A stretch of 64,000 nucleotides of DNA from Asterella californica (Eukaryota; Streptophyta; Marchantiopsida; Marchantiales; Aytoniaceae): positions 41,415,501 to 41,479,500 of the forward strand of contig JAYKYS010000001.1 in assembly GCA_036924285.1 (NCBI GenBank), given 5' to 3'. The notes beneath the pieces were generated by a model. The model ran no database searches, was not told where the DNA came from, and saw nothing but the letters and a program-made list of their open reading frames with translations. This document shows, piece by piece, positions 46,455 through 59,229 of this stretch (its first letter is position 1; each line of letters starts with the position of its first letter). The position numbers were made by a program, and so were the translations under genes.

Positions 46455-48125
46455 CTTGATGAAAGAAATTTCATTAAATAAGTTTGAGCATGACTCGAGT
46501 TCTCTCGCGCCATTGAATTTACAGAAATCGTCCTTGTGTTACTGTAACCTTGAGAAAACCACAACATAATCAAATCCTGATTAGAACGTACACGGCAGAA
46601 CAAATGAATCTGTTTCTCGAAGATCTGAAATTTAATATGTTTTATGACAGTGATCGAGATCGAAAACCTTTTCCACCTAAAGCTCTATTAATATCTTCTC
46701 ACGACAACTCAAATGTTTTGAAGATGACGTAATTGCTTCTTCAGCGTTCAAAGTTTGCTAGAGTCATACTGTGATCGGACACAAATGATCAGATACAATG
46801 TTAATCACTCCAATTTTGGTCCCGCTGTCAGTTAAAGTTTACTCTTCAGACTGCGCTGTCCAGAAACTAAGCTGCATCTGATATCACGCATAATAGGAGA
46901 TCATGAGATGTGCACAATGTCATATAAAATTGCAGCTGCAGCTCTCTGTCTTGAAGAATGGAAATACAAAAGTTGCTAAGTCGTATCGAGACACTGCTTT
47001 TACTGCAAACTGTCCAAATTTTGTTTCCCTGTACGTTTCATCGATATTCCTCGGCGGGTAAGTTACTCGAGAGTTGCACAGAAACTTATTCATAGAATTC
47101 GCAACTAAATCTGCAGCTCAGGACTGACAAGTTCACATGCAGGCTGCAGGAAGGACGGGTTCGCTAGCTGAAAGAGAATCTCTAGAATGCTGAAACGTGA
47201 TCTCCCGGTCGATTTTCTCTCCATGATCTATTACCCATGTCTAGAGAAGTTGAGGTAGATGAGTTAATAGAAAGCCTTTAGATGCCTTGCACATTCTTTC
47301 CACTTTCTCAAGCTTAGGACTTTTGTTCCGTGAAAAGCACATGCATGACCTACCGAACATTTTGGATCACAATGTCATGACATTGAACATATTATCTAGA
47401 TACTATTATTCAGGTACTAGTCCAATGAGCTTTTTGCAGTTGACAAACAATTCACACCATGTGGTATGAAATTAAATATCATTTATAAGTAAATAATAAT
47501 CTTGTTGTAGTTGTTATAACATTTAGCTCCCAGGGTTTATTTTGACATTTGTCGAAAGCACCTAAGAGTCCATTTATCAATCATATATATTATTTTAATC
47601 TTGAAATTTAAAGATATTAAAAATAAGCAAAACAGAAGACTTAGTATATGAAAAACAAGAAACCCGGCAATAACAGAAGTATATGAAAATGTCAAGTCTC
47701 GAAGATAAAATCTTGCATACCCGATCCAATGACAGTAATTTTTCTCAACGGAGAAAGGGTGTAATTTGAACAAATTTCTTGCAGACTGACTTAAATTTCC
47801 ATCGTAGGATGGAGAGGTGAATATGCCTGAGCACTTCTGTTCCTTTGTTTTTCTTTCTTGCTTCAAAATACTGCTTCCAGCTAATATGGAATCCTAAACC
47901 CTACTTAGAATATTGGACTTTGCTAGACAAAAGCTTCTCCATGACATAAAGCACTTGTGATATTTGCGGGTAACGGAACGTCAATGTGAAACCACGGGCA
48001 CATATAAAAGTTGTTCTCAACGTCTTTTACGCAAACTAGTGAACTACTAAGCATAAGCCACGTAAGTCCACTGCGAGCAGTGCATTACATACAAGATGAC
48101 TATTCTATCTTCATGCGTGATTCAG
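46455..48125. other. Intergenic, no recognised gene
   Basis: The stretch is AT-rich, and open frames of 60-110 codons lack recognisable motifs. Confidence 0.4.
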
Positions 48126-48129
48126 TGCG

Positions 48130-48172
48130 TGCATATTCACCTTTTCCATTTTATCGATGGAGGAGGCAAAAA
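48130..48172 (+). repeat. Degenerate copy of the hairpin repeat
   Basis: TGCATATTCACCTTTTCCAT followed by ATGGAGGAGGCAAA matches the first hairpin of 6305 and 63138, with an imperfect stem. Confidence 0.55.
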
Positions 48173-48770
48173 TGTACAGGATTAATTAATTAGAAAAAAA
48201 ATAAAAAAATTTATCAGTCTATTTATTATAATGAGACTAGATTACATTTCTGTGATATTTGAGAGACATTTTATAGAAAAATATTTTGTGAAAGCGAGAT
48301 TTCGATGACAAAAGCGAAACTTTCCAAGGATAATTTTGAGATTTTAATTTATTCAATTTGACCTGATTTCTTGAAATAAATCATAACTCAATGACACAAA
48401 AATAAGCCACATGAGTACAATTGTAGACAAACCAAAACGATATATTAAGATTATAATTTAAATAAACCATACAAAACCAAATATGATTCCAATAGTTCAC
48501 TATCTATGTTACAAATACAAACAAATTTCCCAAAATTTTTTATTCATAAATGATATCTTTTATCAGAACTCAAATGCAAGACTATTTTAAATTTTTTCAA
48601 TGAGTTTTGCAATAGTTTTGAACTAAACTCAAACTATAATAGTGTCAGTAATTCTTACATCATCTCAAATGTGGCATGAACGGTCTTTCTCGCTTTAGGA
48701 AGCATTACAATCTTCTTTGGCAGTTTGTCTTTTGAGAGAAGCTTCCAAAACAAAATTGCAGCATTTGTAT

Positions 48771-49480
48771 TCATCCATTGACTTCCACTATAGCTAAGAT
48801 TTTCTTTTCATTCTTTTGTGCTATTAAGATATCATTGTATCGTTCTATATCTGATGCACTTATATTTTTTCTATGTTTGGACCTCCACCATTGCAGTTGT
48901 CTCTTTGAACCCCATTTGTACAACGTCTTATCAAACAGCCTTGGGTATTTTAGCTTCAAACTCATCAGTAGATAGAATAATCACAAATTGATCTTTTGTA
49001 ATATCTTCCAAGGAGACAAATGAGTGCTCTTTTTCCTCTTTTGGAACTCTCACAAAATGCACAACTTGTCTTTGATTCTCCATATGTAGTTCTACCTCAA
49101 GTTCATCTTCAAATGCTGTATTAATTAATGCATCTTCATGCTCAGTCGTCTCTTCTCTCTATACTATCGGCTCCTTGAAGCCAGTTCCATGATTCGTTTG
49201 TGATAAAAAGAAGCACATCCTCATCTGGACCTTCAACTTGCTCCAAGCAAGTAACATTCTTTTCCAATAAGAAATGAGTGGTTGATACATCTTGTACTTT
49301 TGGAGGTCTCATTCGAGTATATTTTATCCAAATATTTGATGAGATTATCCAAAAAAGAGTTGACTTCTCTTAGTTTAGGATGAGTCGTTGTCATCTTTAT
49401 TGACTTCGGATCTCTCTTTGGCAGAACATAAGCTCCATGATCTATTTTTCATAAAGTATGCCCTTCTCCTGGTACCCATC
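48771..49480 (-). pseudogene. Unrecognised decayed coding region
   Basis: The minus-strand frame 48965-48771 (LKYPRLFDKTLYKWGSKRQ, then KNEKKILAIVEVNG) and open pieces upstream to about 49480 have coding-like composition but are interrupted. It may belong to the same transposon class as the plus-strand remnant at 50.0-51.4 kb. I do not recognise the family. Confidence 0.25.
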
Positions 49481-50039
49481 CACCCTCTAAGTCATTAATG
49501 TATTGGAACATTGGAACAATATTTCTCATCGAGAATTTGAAATGATCTCTTATAGGATCAGAAAAGGGTAATGATTTTTCACTTTGTCAGATTTTGTTTC
49601 ATTTTGTTTAAATAGCATCACTCTCAATAATATATATATTTACAAGAGCAGTCCATGAGATCCATGGACTAACGTCATGTCGAGATGTTTTCCTGACTTA
49701 TTGATATCATATATTTTACAGTTTGTCATAACTGGTATAAAGACTCGTCGTCGTTAATGGCGAGCGTGCTACTAACGCAAGGAGAAAAAAGAAAAGCTCT
49801 ATTTTCATCCATCTATATCCGAAAGATTATGTGTATTATTCTATTGATAAAATGAATGAAGAAGACATGCGTTTTGATTTCTCTAAAGTTTCAAAAGTTG
49901 TTGACGGTTCTTCTGTGATAAGAGTTCATCTTGTGTGCATTAATTCTTAATGAGGTATTTCAAATCACCATCTTCTTTACCTTAAACAATATTAAGTCTG
50001 ATTCTAATCTAACTATCTCTATTCTGTATCAGAAGAGAA

Positions 50040-51420
50040 AGATTTTGCATCAGTTTTATACTTGCAATTAGATAACACAAGAAGAGAAAACAAAAATTGT
50101 TTTTGCTTATCTTGCTATGTTATGGCAAGACATACTCATGATCATGTTGATCAAATGTTTTGTAGATTCTTCATAGCTCTCCAGTCAAAGAACGGTTTTA
50201 CTTTGTCACAACTATTGACGTCATCAGACAAGCATACACTTCGCGGTCTCAAGTTACTCTTCTCGAGGAAACTTACAACTTCAAGCGTTTTATTGGAGAA
50301 GCATCTCGTCCAGTTCGACCTCTTCATGATATCACTTACAACCAACAGTTCAAAATAAAAAAAGACGAGTGTAGAGAGGTTCAGATATGGAATAAAAGTT
50401 CTTGATGATGTTAACTGAATCCCAATAGAAGGAGTTTGTCAATTGGAATTCTTTCCAACCAAACGAGAAATATATTCATCAGACCTGCTACCATTGAAGT
50501 CCTACTCGAAAGCAAAACGTGCTAAAACTACATTAGTGAGGTCGAAGGAAGGAGAGAAAGTTGATCTAACGCATCACGAAATGTCCTCAGCATCAAAAGA
50601 GATATTCAAGATACATGTTATATGTATTTGGATGAGACCAAGAAAACATGGTTGAACTATTGATTCTAAAATCAAGAACAAGTTGCCAAGCAAATATTAT
50701 CTGGATGTCAATTTCCATTGATGAGACCCTAGATCTGGCTTGAAACTCCTTCACACGATGTTAACAATAGAAAATACAGTTGTCTCGAACATAGTGTTAA
50801 CTGTTGGTGAATTGGAACGATGAGTGTTTGATGAAAATACCATTATATGCAGGAACATGACAAGCGAGACCAGGAAGCATTACGTAAGATCATCTACACA
50901 AGATTGGTGATGTTCAAGATTTAGGAGAGTATCAACTACTTGCTATCCTTGTAGAGGACGACAAGTCCTTTTGGGTCTGTAAAGTGTTATGAGTTTGACT
51001 CGTGATGAGAGCGAAGAACCTTGTAGGATAGAAATCGAGTGGTATGCAATCGAGCCGAGTGATCTTTACATCGGAAAATTTTATCCAAAGAGACGTAAGG
51101 TTCTTGATGCTAGAGGAGGACGTGCACTCTACAAACAAAAGATAGATATTTCAAAAGTACGAATTATAGCTTTTGATTTTATTCTCACCACAAGTAATTG
51201 ACTACGTAAGATAATCTTAGTCCAAATAAGGAATCAGTTGTTCTGACTAGAACAAGAAATAGCAGTTGAAGCAAGCATTCTACATATAGATGATAATGAT
51301 GAAGAAGAAGCTGAGGAAGAAGATGAAAATATCATTGAGGATCAACATGGACATGAGATAGCCTATGATGAAGCATCAGAAAGTACTGGAGGTGTAGACA
51401 TTGATCCTTCAGAGTCTTAG
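50040..51420 (+). pseudogene. Decayed transposon protein with HTHxxVDQ motif (DUF7869-like)
   Basis: Frames at 50062-50358 and its neighbour contain HTHDHVDQMFCRFFIALQ, close to the GHTHEDxDQxFSR signature of DUF7869-type transposon proteins. A frameshift near 50225 is followed by a stretch with YNFKRFIGEASRPVRPLHD, which keeps the expected order. Downstream pieces (50443-50655; an acidic tail before 51420, ending DIDPSES) are in other frames. Gene order and acidic tail fit one decayed protein, but the family assignment is by memory of the motif. Confidence 0.45.
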
Positions 51421-52640
51421 TTTCACTTTACTTACGTAAATCATAGAAGAGTAGAGCATATCCTACTGTTTGATTTTGTTTTTTTGTCTTGTCGCTCCAT
51501 GAACTTCATGAGCTTCTTTTGTAGCTGAATTTCCTAAAAAAGTCTTGAATGGATTTCTCTTTCAATTCTGTTAATGTCTAGCACTTCATATCTATGATGA
51601 CTTTGTGTTTAATGTAATCCAACTTATTTTTGTATAATTCTTTACGCTAAAGTTGACTTCTACAAGATATGAGTCTAAGAGATCCATGAACTCCATGGAT
51701 GACCTACCTCAATATTAGCTTATAGTTCACATATATTTATAAATTAATAATATTATCTGTTTCTATATTGTATTTCTCTCATTTTTAGTAAAATACATGT
51801 TATCTCTTGTTATTAGTATCTTATTTTATTTAATCATCTCTTATTTTTACGAAATGCTGAAATTTTAATTCTCTCAAAGCTAATATGTTGGATATTATAA
51901 GATTTTGAAAATCAGTCTGAAATCGGGTTATAGTCACTTTCAAAAAAGTCACCTAATTGTGTGAATATTTTCTAACAATATTTTAATAAGATTTTAAAAT
52001 TGATGAATCTCGTGAAACTGACGTCAATCTAGATGCATGATCTTCTATTTTGACCAGTTTCTCTAGTAAATAGGTTCTTGAAAGTCCAAAATCACCCTCG
52101 GTTCCTGTTTTGATTAACGAGTACCTGGCTGTTATTAGCGGCTGTTACTGATAGTACTATTTCATTTTTAAAGTTTTAAATTTTCTGAATTACAACAGAA
52201 ACACACAGCAGAAACAAATAAATAACTTTTTTTCAGAGCTGACAGTAGAAAACATCTGCGGCTATAATAACTCTCGCACACGCGCAAAGATTGTAGCTTT
52301 ATGCTAATAGAGGTGTCAAAGTTGAACAAAAATATTCTTAACCGTCCGAGAGGGAAAAAAACCGTAATTTGCAATTGGTTAGCTTTTTAGAGCCGTTGTT
52401 CGCTGAGGGTCATCTTAATGAGGTTTAATTATGATTTCTTCATTCTCATTTTTATTTCTTTGAAACTTAGAATCATTACTTGGAGTAGTAGATATTCCTA
52501 TTGCAGAAACTCACAGACCAAATGAGACACGAACCAGTTTGACTGGTAATAGGTACACTAATATTAACAAAAGATATACATAGATCATGTTTAAGGGAGC
52601 TTAAGGGTTACGGTTTCCCTCCGGAGGTTTATGTAGTACA
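51421..52640. other. AT-rich intergenic region
   Basis: No gene was recognised. A short palindromic element around 51680 (GATCCATGAACTCCATGGATGA) resembles one at 49645 (AGTCCATGAGATCCATGGACT). Confidence 0.35.
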
Positions 52641-52717
52641 TTTGCTTCTAGAAAACCAACTGCACACAATTAAAACTCGAGTTTTTAGAATTCCAACCGG
52701 TTTGTATTCTACAAAGA

Positions 52718-52930
52718 ATGCCGGTTAGCCCGAGCCTGATGGAGGTAAATGTGGATCTCCATACTAGTTCAGCAAGGAAGAAATTCGCTATTTGGGACGT
52801 ATTGAAGCTTGCGTTGGGCAGCAAGCTAGACGAACAGTTAGCAGAATGGCAGTATGAGGTCCTCCACATGAGCTCAGCTGAGGCTCAACTGGTAAAGTCA
52901 AATATGATATGCATCCCGATTCCCAACTGA
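52718..52930 (+). CDS. Hypothetical small ORF, 70 aa
   Basis: A 70-codon frame starts MPVSPSLMEVNVDL and has mixed charged and hydrophobic composition. It has no signal peptide or recognisable motif. It could be an exon or a fragment of a retroelement. Confidence 0.2.
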   Translation: MPVSPSLMEVNVDLHTSSARKKFAIWDVLKLALGSKLDEQLAEWQYEVLHMSSAEAQLVKSNMICIPIPN

Positions 52931-54060
52931 CTTCCGTAACGAAGAAGCGAAAACCGACAAAGGTCAAACCAGGTCAAGGTTCGTTTGTGTTTTTGGTTGC
53001 AGGTTTTACTGTTTACTCTGGACAATTAGTTTAAAATTTTTTAAGCACAGATTTCTTTTTTGTTATCCTGAATCCCTGAGAATAGGCTACACGTGGAGGA
53101 GCAATAGCAATAAACGTTAAAACACAGTGCCAGTAGATATCCCAGGTCCAGCATAAACAACCTCCTCCTTCTTCCTATCGGTATTTAATTTATTTTCAAG
53201 ATCGTTTTAATTCTCGAGGATGATTTACGAAAGTCAAGAAAGGAAAACCCTAGTCTAGACCTTAGTACCCAAGTGTGTTTTTTCTCATTTAGTATTCTAA
53301 ATATAAAATATACTAACCTAAACATACATCCAAGTTCAGCAAGGTCCACGATGATAATAAATATGCAACACATGAAAATACAATAAAAAGGAAAAAAGGG
53401 GAAAAATGAAAAATGAAAAATGAAGCTAGTGCTAGCGATGTCAGCTAGTGGTCGTCTCGACTTCCTGCACATAAAATGGCAAACACTTCACCATAAACGT
53501 AATGCGTGGAAAGAATCTGCCAAGAACAGAAAGATAGCTACCTGCCAAAAATTAGAAACAATTAGTTTTTAATTTATTCGATAGTGAATTAGACCGTGGA
53601 TATATATATCCACCTCTTCATCTGAACTCTCTGAAAGATTCCACATCTTGATGAGATCAAGCGATCAAATTCTGTGTATATTTTCCAGAAACATCTAAAC
53701 TATAACGACAAAAATTGGTCGTCAGTTTTGCACAGGAAAACTGAATACCGTAGTCACAAGTATATTTGCGCTAGCTCTGTACGTGAATAGATAGCACTGC
53801 TCGAGAAGTTATTTGTGTTTTTAATTTAATAAGTGTAGAGTTGTTGTAAATTCAATAATAAAAGTTTTCACATTTCGCTTTATCATCCAAACCTAATGAG
53901 ATTATCAGGTTTAAATTGTAACACTATATTATAATCATAAAATACAAAATATTAATATTTCCAATGCGCGAAGAGAAATTTACGTGAGATCAAGATCGTG
54001 GCTATTCGCTGAAAACTAAAAATCTGTTAAAAGTAAAAGTACCAAAGCGAAATTCACTAC
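52931..54060. other. AT-rich intergenic region
   Basis: No gene was recognised. There are A-rich low-complexity runs at 53390-53425. Confidence 0.4.
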
Positions 54061-55260
54061 CGTGAATATACTTAGTACTGTACCACTTTCCACTAGCGGA
54101 TATTTGTCTCGTACGGTACGCTGCCAGACTTTATGGTACTCTAGTGGGAACCTAAGCTGCCGTCCGCTGCTTCTCGGAAGAAACGATATTCCCTTTGCGA
54201 CGTGGCCTGCTCTGAGTGCTACAGTTTACGGCACTTGGGGAGTTGGAAGTACTCGAGGACCGGGACAACATCCCAACAGCATCATAATGCGTATGGTAGT
54301 ACGAAGTGGACTAGCCTTTTGTACTTTCTTCCTCTTTTCCAGCAGTACAGTACACTATAGTCGTGTATGCAGTTCTCTGCTGTTGTTCGTTCCCCTCTGT
54401 GCATGTCAGAGTCCACTACGGTACGGACACTCTAGCCCCTCCACGATATGATTTTGTGTAAGTGAGATTCACCTCTGTTGGTTTATGCTGCTCGGATGAT
54501 TAAGCTAATGTTTATAGCACTATCTCCTAAACCCAGAGAATTTCCTCTGTACAGAGAGAAACCAATAGCCTAAACTCAGAGAATTTCTTCGGTACAGTGG
54601 AAATCAAGAACCTGAAGGCTGCGACAAGAGGTCGCACTTACGGTGCATAAGCACCCTAAGCTGCTGCAGCACTATCTCTTGTACCCAGAGAATTTAATCT
54701 GTACAGAGGGAAACCAAGAACCTAAACCCAGAGAATTTCTTCTATACATAGGGAAACCAAGAACCTTAAGGCTGCACAAGCACCATAAGCTGCGACGCAC
54801 AAAAGTTAAACTCGAATTACCCCGGACCTCTTTGTCCCGAAAAGTTCATCTACTGGTACCACGTCACCTTGATAAATACCCTATCAGTCACATGTATGTA
54901 CCCTTCACATTCCTTCCACTCACTACACCTGCCCGCGGTGCGCTGTCTGGGCACATTAACGCTCCGGGTGGGAAGTAAAGCATTAATATGCCATTTCGTG
55001 AGGGGCTATGGTGTCCGTACGGTACCTTTGGTCACACCAGGGAATGTCATTGAGAGGGTTGCTTTTACAGCAACTTTGTTACATTACTTACTACCAGCTC
55101 GGGGGACATGGTGGAATACATTTATAGCAATGGAGTGGCACAAAAGTGTTTCCAGTTATTCTCACGTCTCGTTAAAAATCATCCTTTTTGTATGGGGATG
55201 GACGTTGCATTTATATTGACATCACTGTTTGGCTGAACCAGTGTAGTACACTGTATCACT
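54061..55260. other. GTAC-rich intergenic block
   Basis: I count 20 GTAC tetranucleotides in 1200 bp, where about five are expected by chance. Several are in the larger palindrome-like context CGTACGGTAC (54110, 55016). GTAC is the core bound by plant SPL-type and copper-response factors, but no gene start is evident here. Open frames at 54062-54451 and 54869-55219 are not recognised. Confidence 0.5.
54490..54795 (+). repeat. Tandem duplication, about 150-bp period, with 43-55-bp subunits
   Basis: The motif ACYCAGAGAATTT...GTACAG.G.GAAACCAA occurs at about 54531, 54574, 54683 and 54726, arranged as two pairs. The surrounding sequence (AGCACTATCTC..., AAGGCTGC.ACAAG) is also duplicated, so a two-subunit block was copied once. 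Confidence 0.75.
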
Positions 55261-56865
55261 CCAGAAGTGAAGAGAGTTTGAGATTTATATCTTGGTCGTA
55301 GGTCCAAACACGCACCAGAAATTCAGGTGTATAGATAGAGGAGAAAAGCCCTTAGAATGATTTGAAAACTGGTTATTCAGAGAAGAAAACGATGCCAACA
55401 AGTTTCTCCTCCTTTTCTGTCTTTCCTTTGGTAGTAACTTCTGCAAATGCATAACAACAACAATAGATCTAACGTACTTGAACTCAAATCTGCACAATAG
55501 CATGTTGTTAACGAACAAATGTCTGTACATAGCAAGCAAACCTCAGTCTGGCGTTTACAGTTCAGTTGCAGTTGGTTTGTGCCCAGGAAGGGGCAAAATT
55601 TTACTTGACCGCATCTCTAATACGCTTTTCGGATTTTACCCATCTTTTCTAAGATTACATTACATGGCCGCAGGCAAGGGCAGGTTCAGCAGGTCAAAAT
55701 ACTAAAATACCAAAATACCGTGTAATCAAATACCATGTCACCCGAATGTAAATCAATCCGAATGTGAAACCAGCAACCATCCGAGTGTGAAACGTGCATA
55801 TCAGCAACCGGTCATGTATATATATAAACAGAAAATTTAAAGTGTCTGTGAAATCGATTATCAGAAGTCAAAATACCATGTAATCGGAATGCGAAACGTG
55901 CATATCAACATGCACAGAAAGTTTAGTTGAAAGTATCTATACAAAAAAATATCAGCTCATGCGATCTCTTACCTCTTGTGGAGTATCTTCACATGGTGGT
56001 AAACCTGCTGTTCCCCGTCGGGGATTCGGTTAAGTAATGCAAACAAACGTATTAGGATTACAGTAGGTATAAAGTACATTTCAGAGAAAGGGGAGCTTCC
56101 TCTACTTTCGCATAAACCGTGAGGTATAACAGCGAAGTTACGAAAACTGTAAGAAATACTCGAATTTTACTGTGAATCGTAGAACAACAGCTATATCGGT
56201 TACATGAAGCTGGAGCGCTATCAAATCCTACACGGGTGGCTATGGATTTGCACCCGATGTCTGATTTTTAACCGGATTTCTAGACTTGTTTTATGTATAC
56301 ATCATGTCGTGAAATTAACAGAGTTGCTATTTGAAGATAGATAGTCGCCCTTTTCCTTCTCTTCACCATTGTAAGCCAACGTTGTGTTGGACGAACGTTT
56401 GTGTTATTCTCCAGAAAAGCCACGTCCTAAGCAAACGTACACTGGACAGGATCTGCATCAGACTGATCCAATTCCTCAGCCGGCCAGCTCTAGACTTACT
56501 AAGAGACTCAACAGATCCCTGTAATCTAGAGAACTCTGATAGGGAAGAAGTTTTAAGTTAAACCTTATTCTATGGCACACAATTTCGCTTGCTGTTTTAC
56601 AGTCTGGATCTGTCTTTTCAGCTTCTTGACCTCGAAGAGTTCTTGGACTAGCACATGGGGAAGGTTTCTAAGCTCTGTAGCTATGTTTCTACTATCAGAA
56701 AGACGAACCTCATAACATGAAGTTATAGTTGATCCGGTTGTTGTAAATTAATTACTGCCGTGATCCGAATCGCCAGGGGCGATATGGTACAGTATGTCAA
56801 CGCACGTAAGTAAGTTCTGCTTGCAAATTCTGTCTGTCTGAGCAGACTGGAATCGGAGAGCCCCA
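55261..56865. other. Intergenic region 3' of the P450
   Basis: No gene was recognised. AAAATACC(G/A)TGTAATC is repeated at about 55700-55735 and 55870, a small degenerate direct repeat. Confidence 0.4.
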
Positions 56866-58745
56866 CTACTTGTACAGGTGAGATGATAAACGAGGAGTAA
56901 CTTTCACAAATATGTCGTGGGCTCGCATGGACACTAAGCCAGGCTTTTCCGTGAGCACATCGACTTCTGATTCCTTGACCCCCTGGGTGGAGAAGTCATA
57001 GCAGTGGCATAACGTGCCCACAGTAAGCTGAACCATCATATAACCAAGCAGCATACCTGAACAGCCGCGTCGTCCCGCAGAGAAGGGGAGCAAGCTAAAA
57101 TCATTGCCGAATATATTCACGTCGTGATTCTCGTGTCGCTCGGGAATGAACTCGACAGGAGCTTCCCAGTTTTTGGGGTCCCGATTGATTGCATAGAGGT
57201 TGATCAGGGCCGTCGTGTCTGCCGGGATGTCGTAGCCAGCTACTCTTGTCCTCACAGTGCTGCAGTGAGGAATCCCGAGAGGTGCTGGAGGATGCAAGCG
57301 AAGAGATTCTTTGATCACGCACTGTAAGTAGGGCAAGTTGGGAAGGTCCGACTCTCGAACCAGCCGGTCCTTGCCAACAACAGCATCCAGCTCGTTTCGA
57401 AGCTTCTTCATCAAATTGGGTTTACGCAGCAGCTCGGCTATTGTCCAGTCTGAGGATACAGACGTAGTATCACTTCCCGCGATGATCATATCCTGAATTT
57501 CAATCCGAGTCAAGTATAAGAGGAGTTAAAGCCTCGATTCCTCCTCCTCCTATATTCGATCCACATTAAGAAGTATATATCACGTAGCTAGTTCTCTGCC
57601 ATAGAGATTCTGAAGCATCTACCTGCAAAAGGGCTGTATACACGCACGCACAATCAGTCTCTCACACGTTGTATATACAAGACCTGCCGCGAGCTCTGAG
57701 CGGATTATGCCAGTTATTTATATTAATGTACTGCTGTACTTTCTCACAGCAGGAGATGGGAATCTGCGAGCTCAAAGGGTGTTAAGATACTTACGAAGAT
57801 GACTCCAGCCAGGGCGTCCTTACTCAGAGCATCGTCTCCCTCTAGAGACATCAAGACGTCTAGAATGGTAGGTTCTGTATTGCTGGATGAGCTGCCTTTG
57901 CGCTGGCTGAGCTGCCTGTGCTCTTCTATGATAGCCGCGGAGATGACTTGCATGCGCTTGGTGAGAGTTTTCATACGTGCAATCACCCCTTGCAAGTCGA
58001 GCCATCGAGCCACGGGAATGTAGTCTCCGAAGTTGAACTCTCCTCCGATCTCCACAGCGCATCGCACCACGTCCTTCACTTCTTCCATGCTCACGGTACC
58101 GACGGACTTCGTCATTGCTTCATCTTTCATTCCGAAGATCATACTCATCAAGCTATTGAGGCTCAAAGTTTTCAGCAACGAAGACAAATTGGTAGCCTCT
58201 CCTCGCTCCATGGCCTGGTAGAAAGATTTCACAGCTCCAACGACTCGAGCTTCCCTGATGGCATGTGAGGCCAGCACACGCTTATTTGATAGGAGCTCTA
58301 CGGTGTAAATCTTCCGAAGACGCTTGTAATAAGGTCCACTCGGAGCGAAAACAACGCTCTGGAAGTCCATGCCCAGGTGCTTGCCGGCTGACATCCAGGG
58401 CCTGGAAGCAAAAATATGATCCTGATCTTTCAGTACTGTCTTGGCGATGTTACTGTCCGAGACTATTATGGTCGGCTTGTTTCCCATTCTCAGGTAGAAA
58501 ATCGGGCCGAACTTTTGGGCCAGCCGTGCGAACATCTGATGAGCTGGTTCGCCATCCTTTGCTCCCATGAGAGGAAACGAGCCCACAATCGGGAACGCAC
58601 CGGGGCTCGGAGGTAGTTTGGAGCTGATGAAAACCGAGTTAAAAATCCGCATTGTGGTGAAGATCACGACTGCGACTAGCATCCAAGCCCACCAGGGCGA
58701 CTGTGAGCTGACATTATCCATCATTCCCACGATGCTCGGCGCCAT
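56866..58745 (-). CDS. Cytochrome P450, CYP71-clan (A-type), two exons
   Basis: This is a microsomal mono-oxygenase; the substrate is unknown. Exon 1 is 58745-57795 (317 codons) and exon 2 is 57492-56866. The donor is GTAAGT, the acceptor AAATTCAG, and the intron of 302 bp is phase 0 just before DMIIAGSDTTS, the conserved A-type position. The 525-aa product has an N-terminal membrane anchor (about residues 15-37), a proline hinge LPPSPGAFPIVGS, I-helix AGSDTTS, ExxR in KESLRLHPP, PERH in place of PERF, and heme-binding FSAGRRGCSG with the Cys ligand. All key residues are present. A GTG just upstream of the ATG in the same frame is not the start. Confidence 0.92.
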
Positions 58746-58817
58746 CACTGATACGTTTGAGCGTCTTAGACTCTCGAATCGTCGACTGTGAGATGAGTTC
58801 CAAGAACATCGTACGAT

Positions 58818-58824
58818 ATTTATA
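58818..58824 (-). promoter_or_regulatory. TATA box of the P450 gene
   Basis: On the minus strand the sequence reads TATAAAT, 73 bp upstream of the P450 ATG, leaving a short 5' leader of about 40-45 nt. Confidence 0.5.
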
Positions 58825-59093
58825 CGACGTCGACGTCCAGTCGATCACCTCTGTCGACAAACAGGCACTTGGATACCGTATTAGTCGACGTCTCACGTTG
58901 CCGTCATGACTGGCTAGCTAGCACTCAAGCGAGATGTGAGTGAGGAAAATCCATTCTCAAGGAGAGGCAGTCAAATGTCCAACAACTCTTTCGCAGAGGC
59001 GTAAGGCTTATACCCTCTCCTGCAAGGTTTGTAGACATTCGAGCCATATCCGACAAAACACAGTCCCTGAGATCCTGAGCAGCAGATGCCAAG

Positions 59094-59225
59094 TTCCACT
59101 CCACTCTCGAGCTGCGAATCCACTGATTCCACTCCACTCTCGAGCTTCTCTTTTTCTCTTTTCTCTTTTACAGTATATAACTAAAAGAGCGGAAGCACGC
59201 TCACCGAAAACTCCACTCTCAAGCT
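59094..59225. repeat. Three copies of CCACTCCACTCTCGAGCT upstream of the P450
   Basis: TTCCACTCCACTCTCGAGCT occurs at 59094-59113 and 59127-59146, and a shorter variant CTCCACTCTCAAGCT at 59211-59225. They lie 350-480 bp upstream of the P450 start and may be regulatory or a mini-duplication. Confidence 0.6.
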
Positions 59226-59229
59226 AATC

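Noticed and set aside
54062..54451. 129-codon frame in the GTAC block as a protein
   Set aside because: It needs a GTG start, has a Ser/Cys-rich random composition and no recognisable domain.
57799..58616. Plus-strand frames over the P450
   Set aside because: Shadows of the P450 coding strand, with no motifs of their own.
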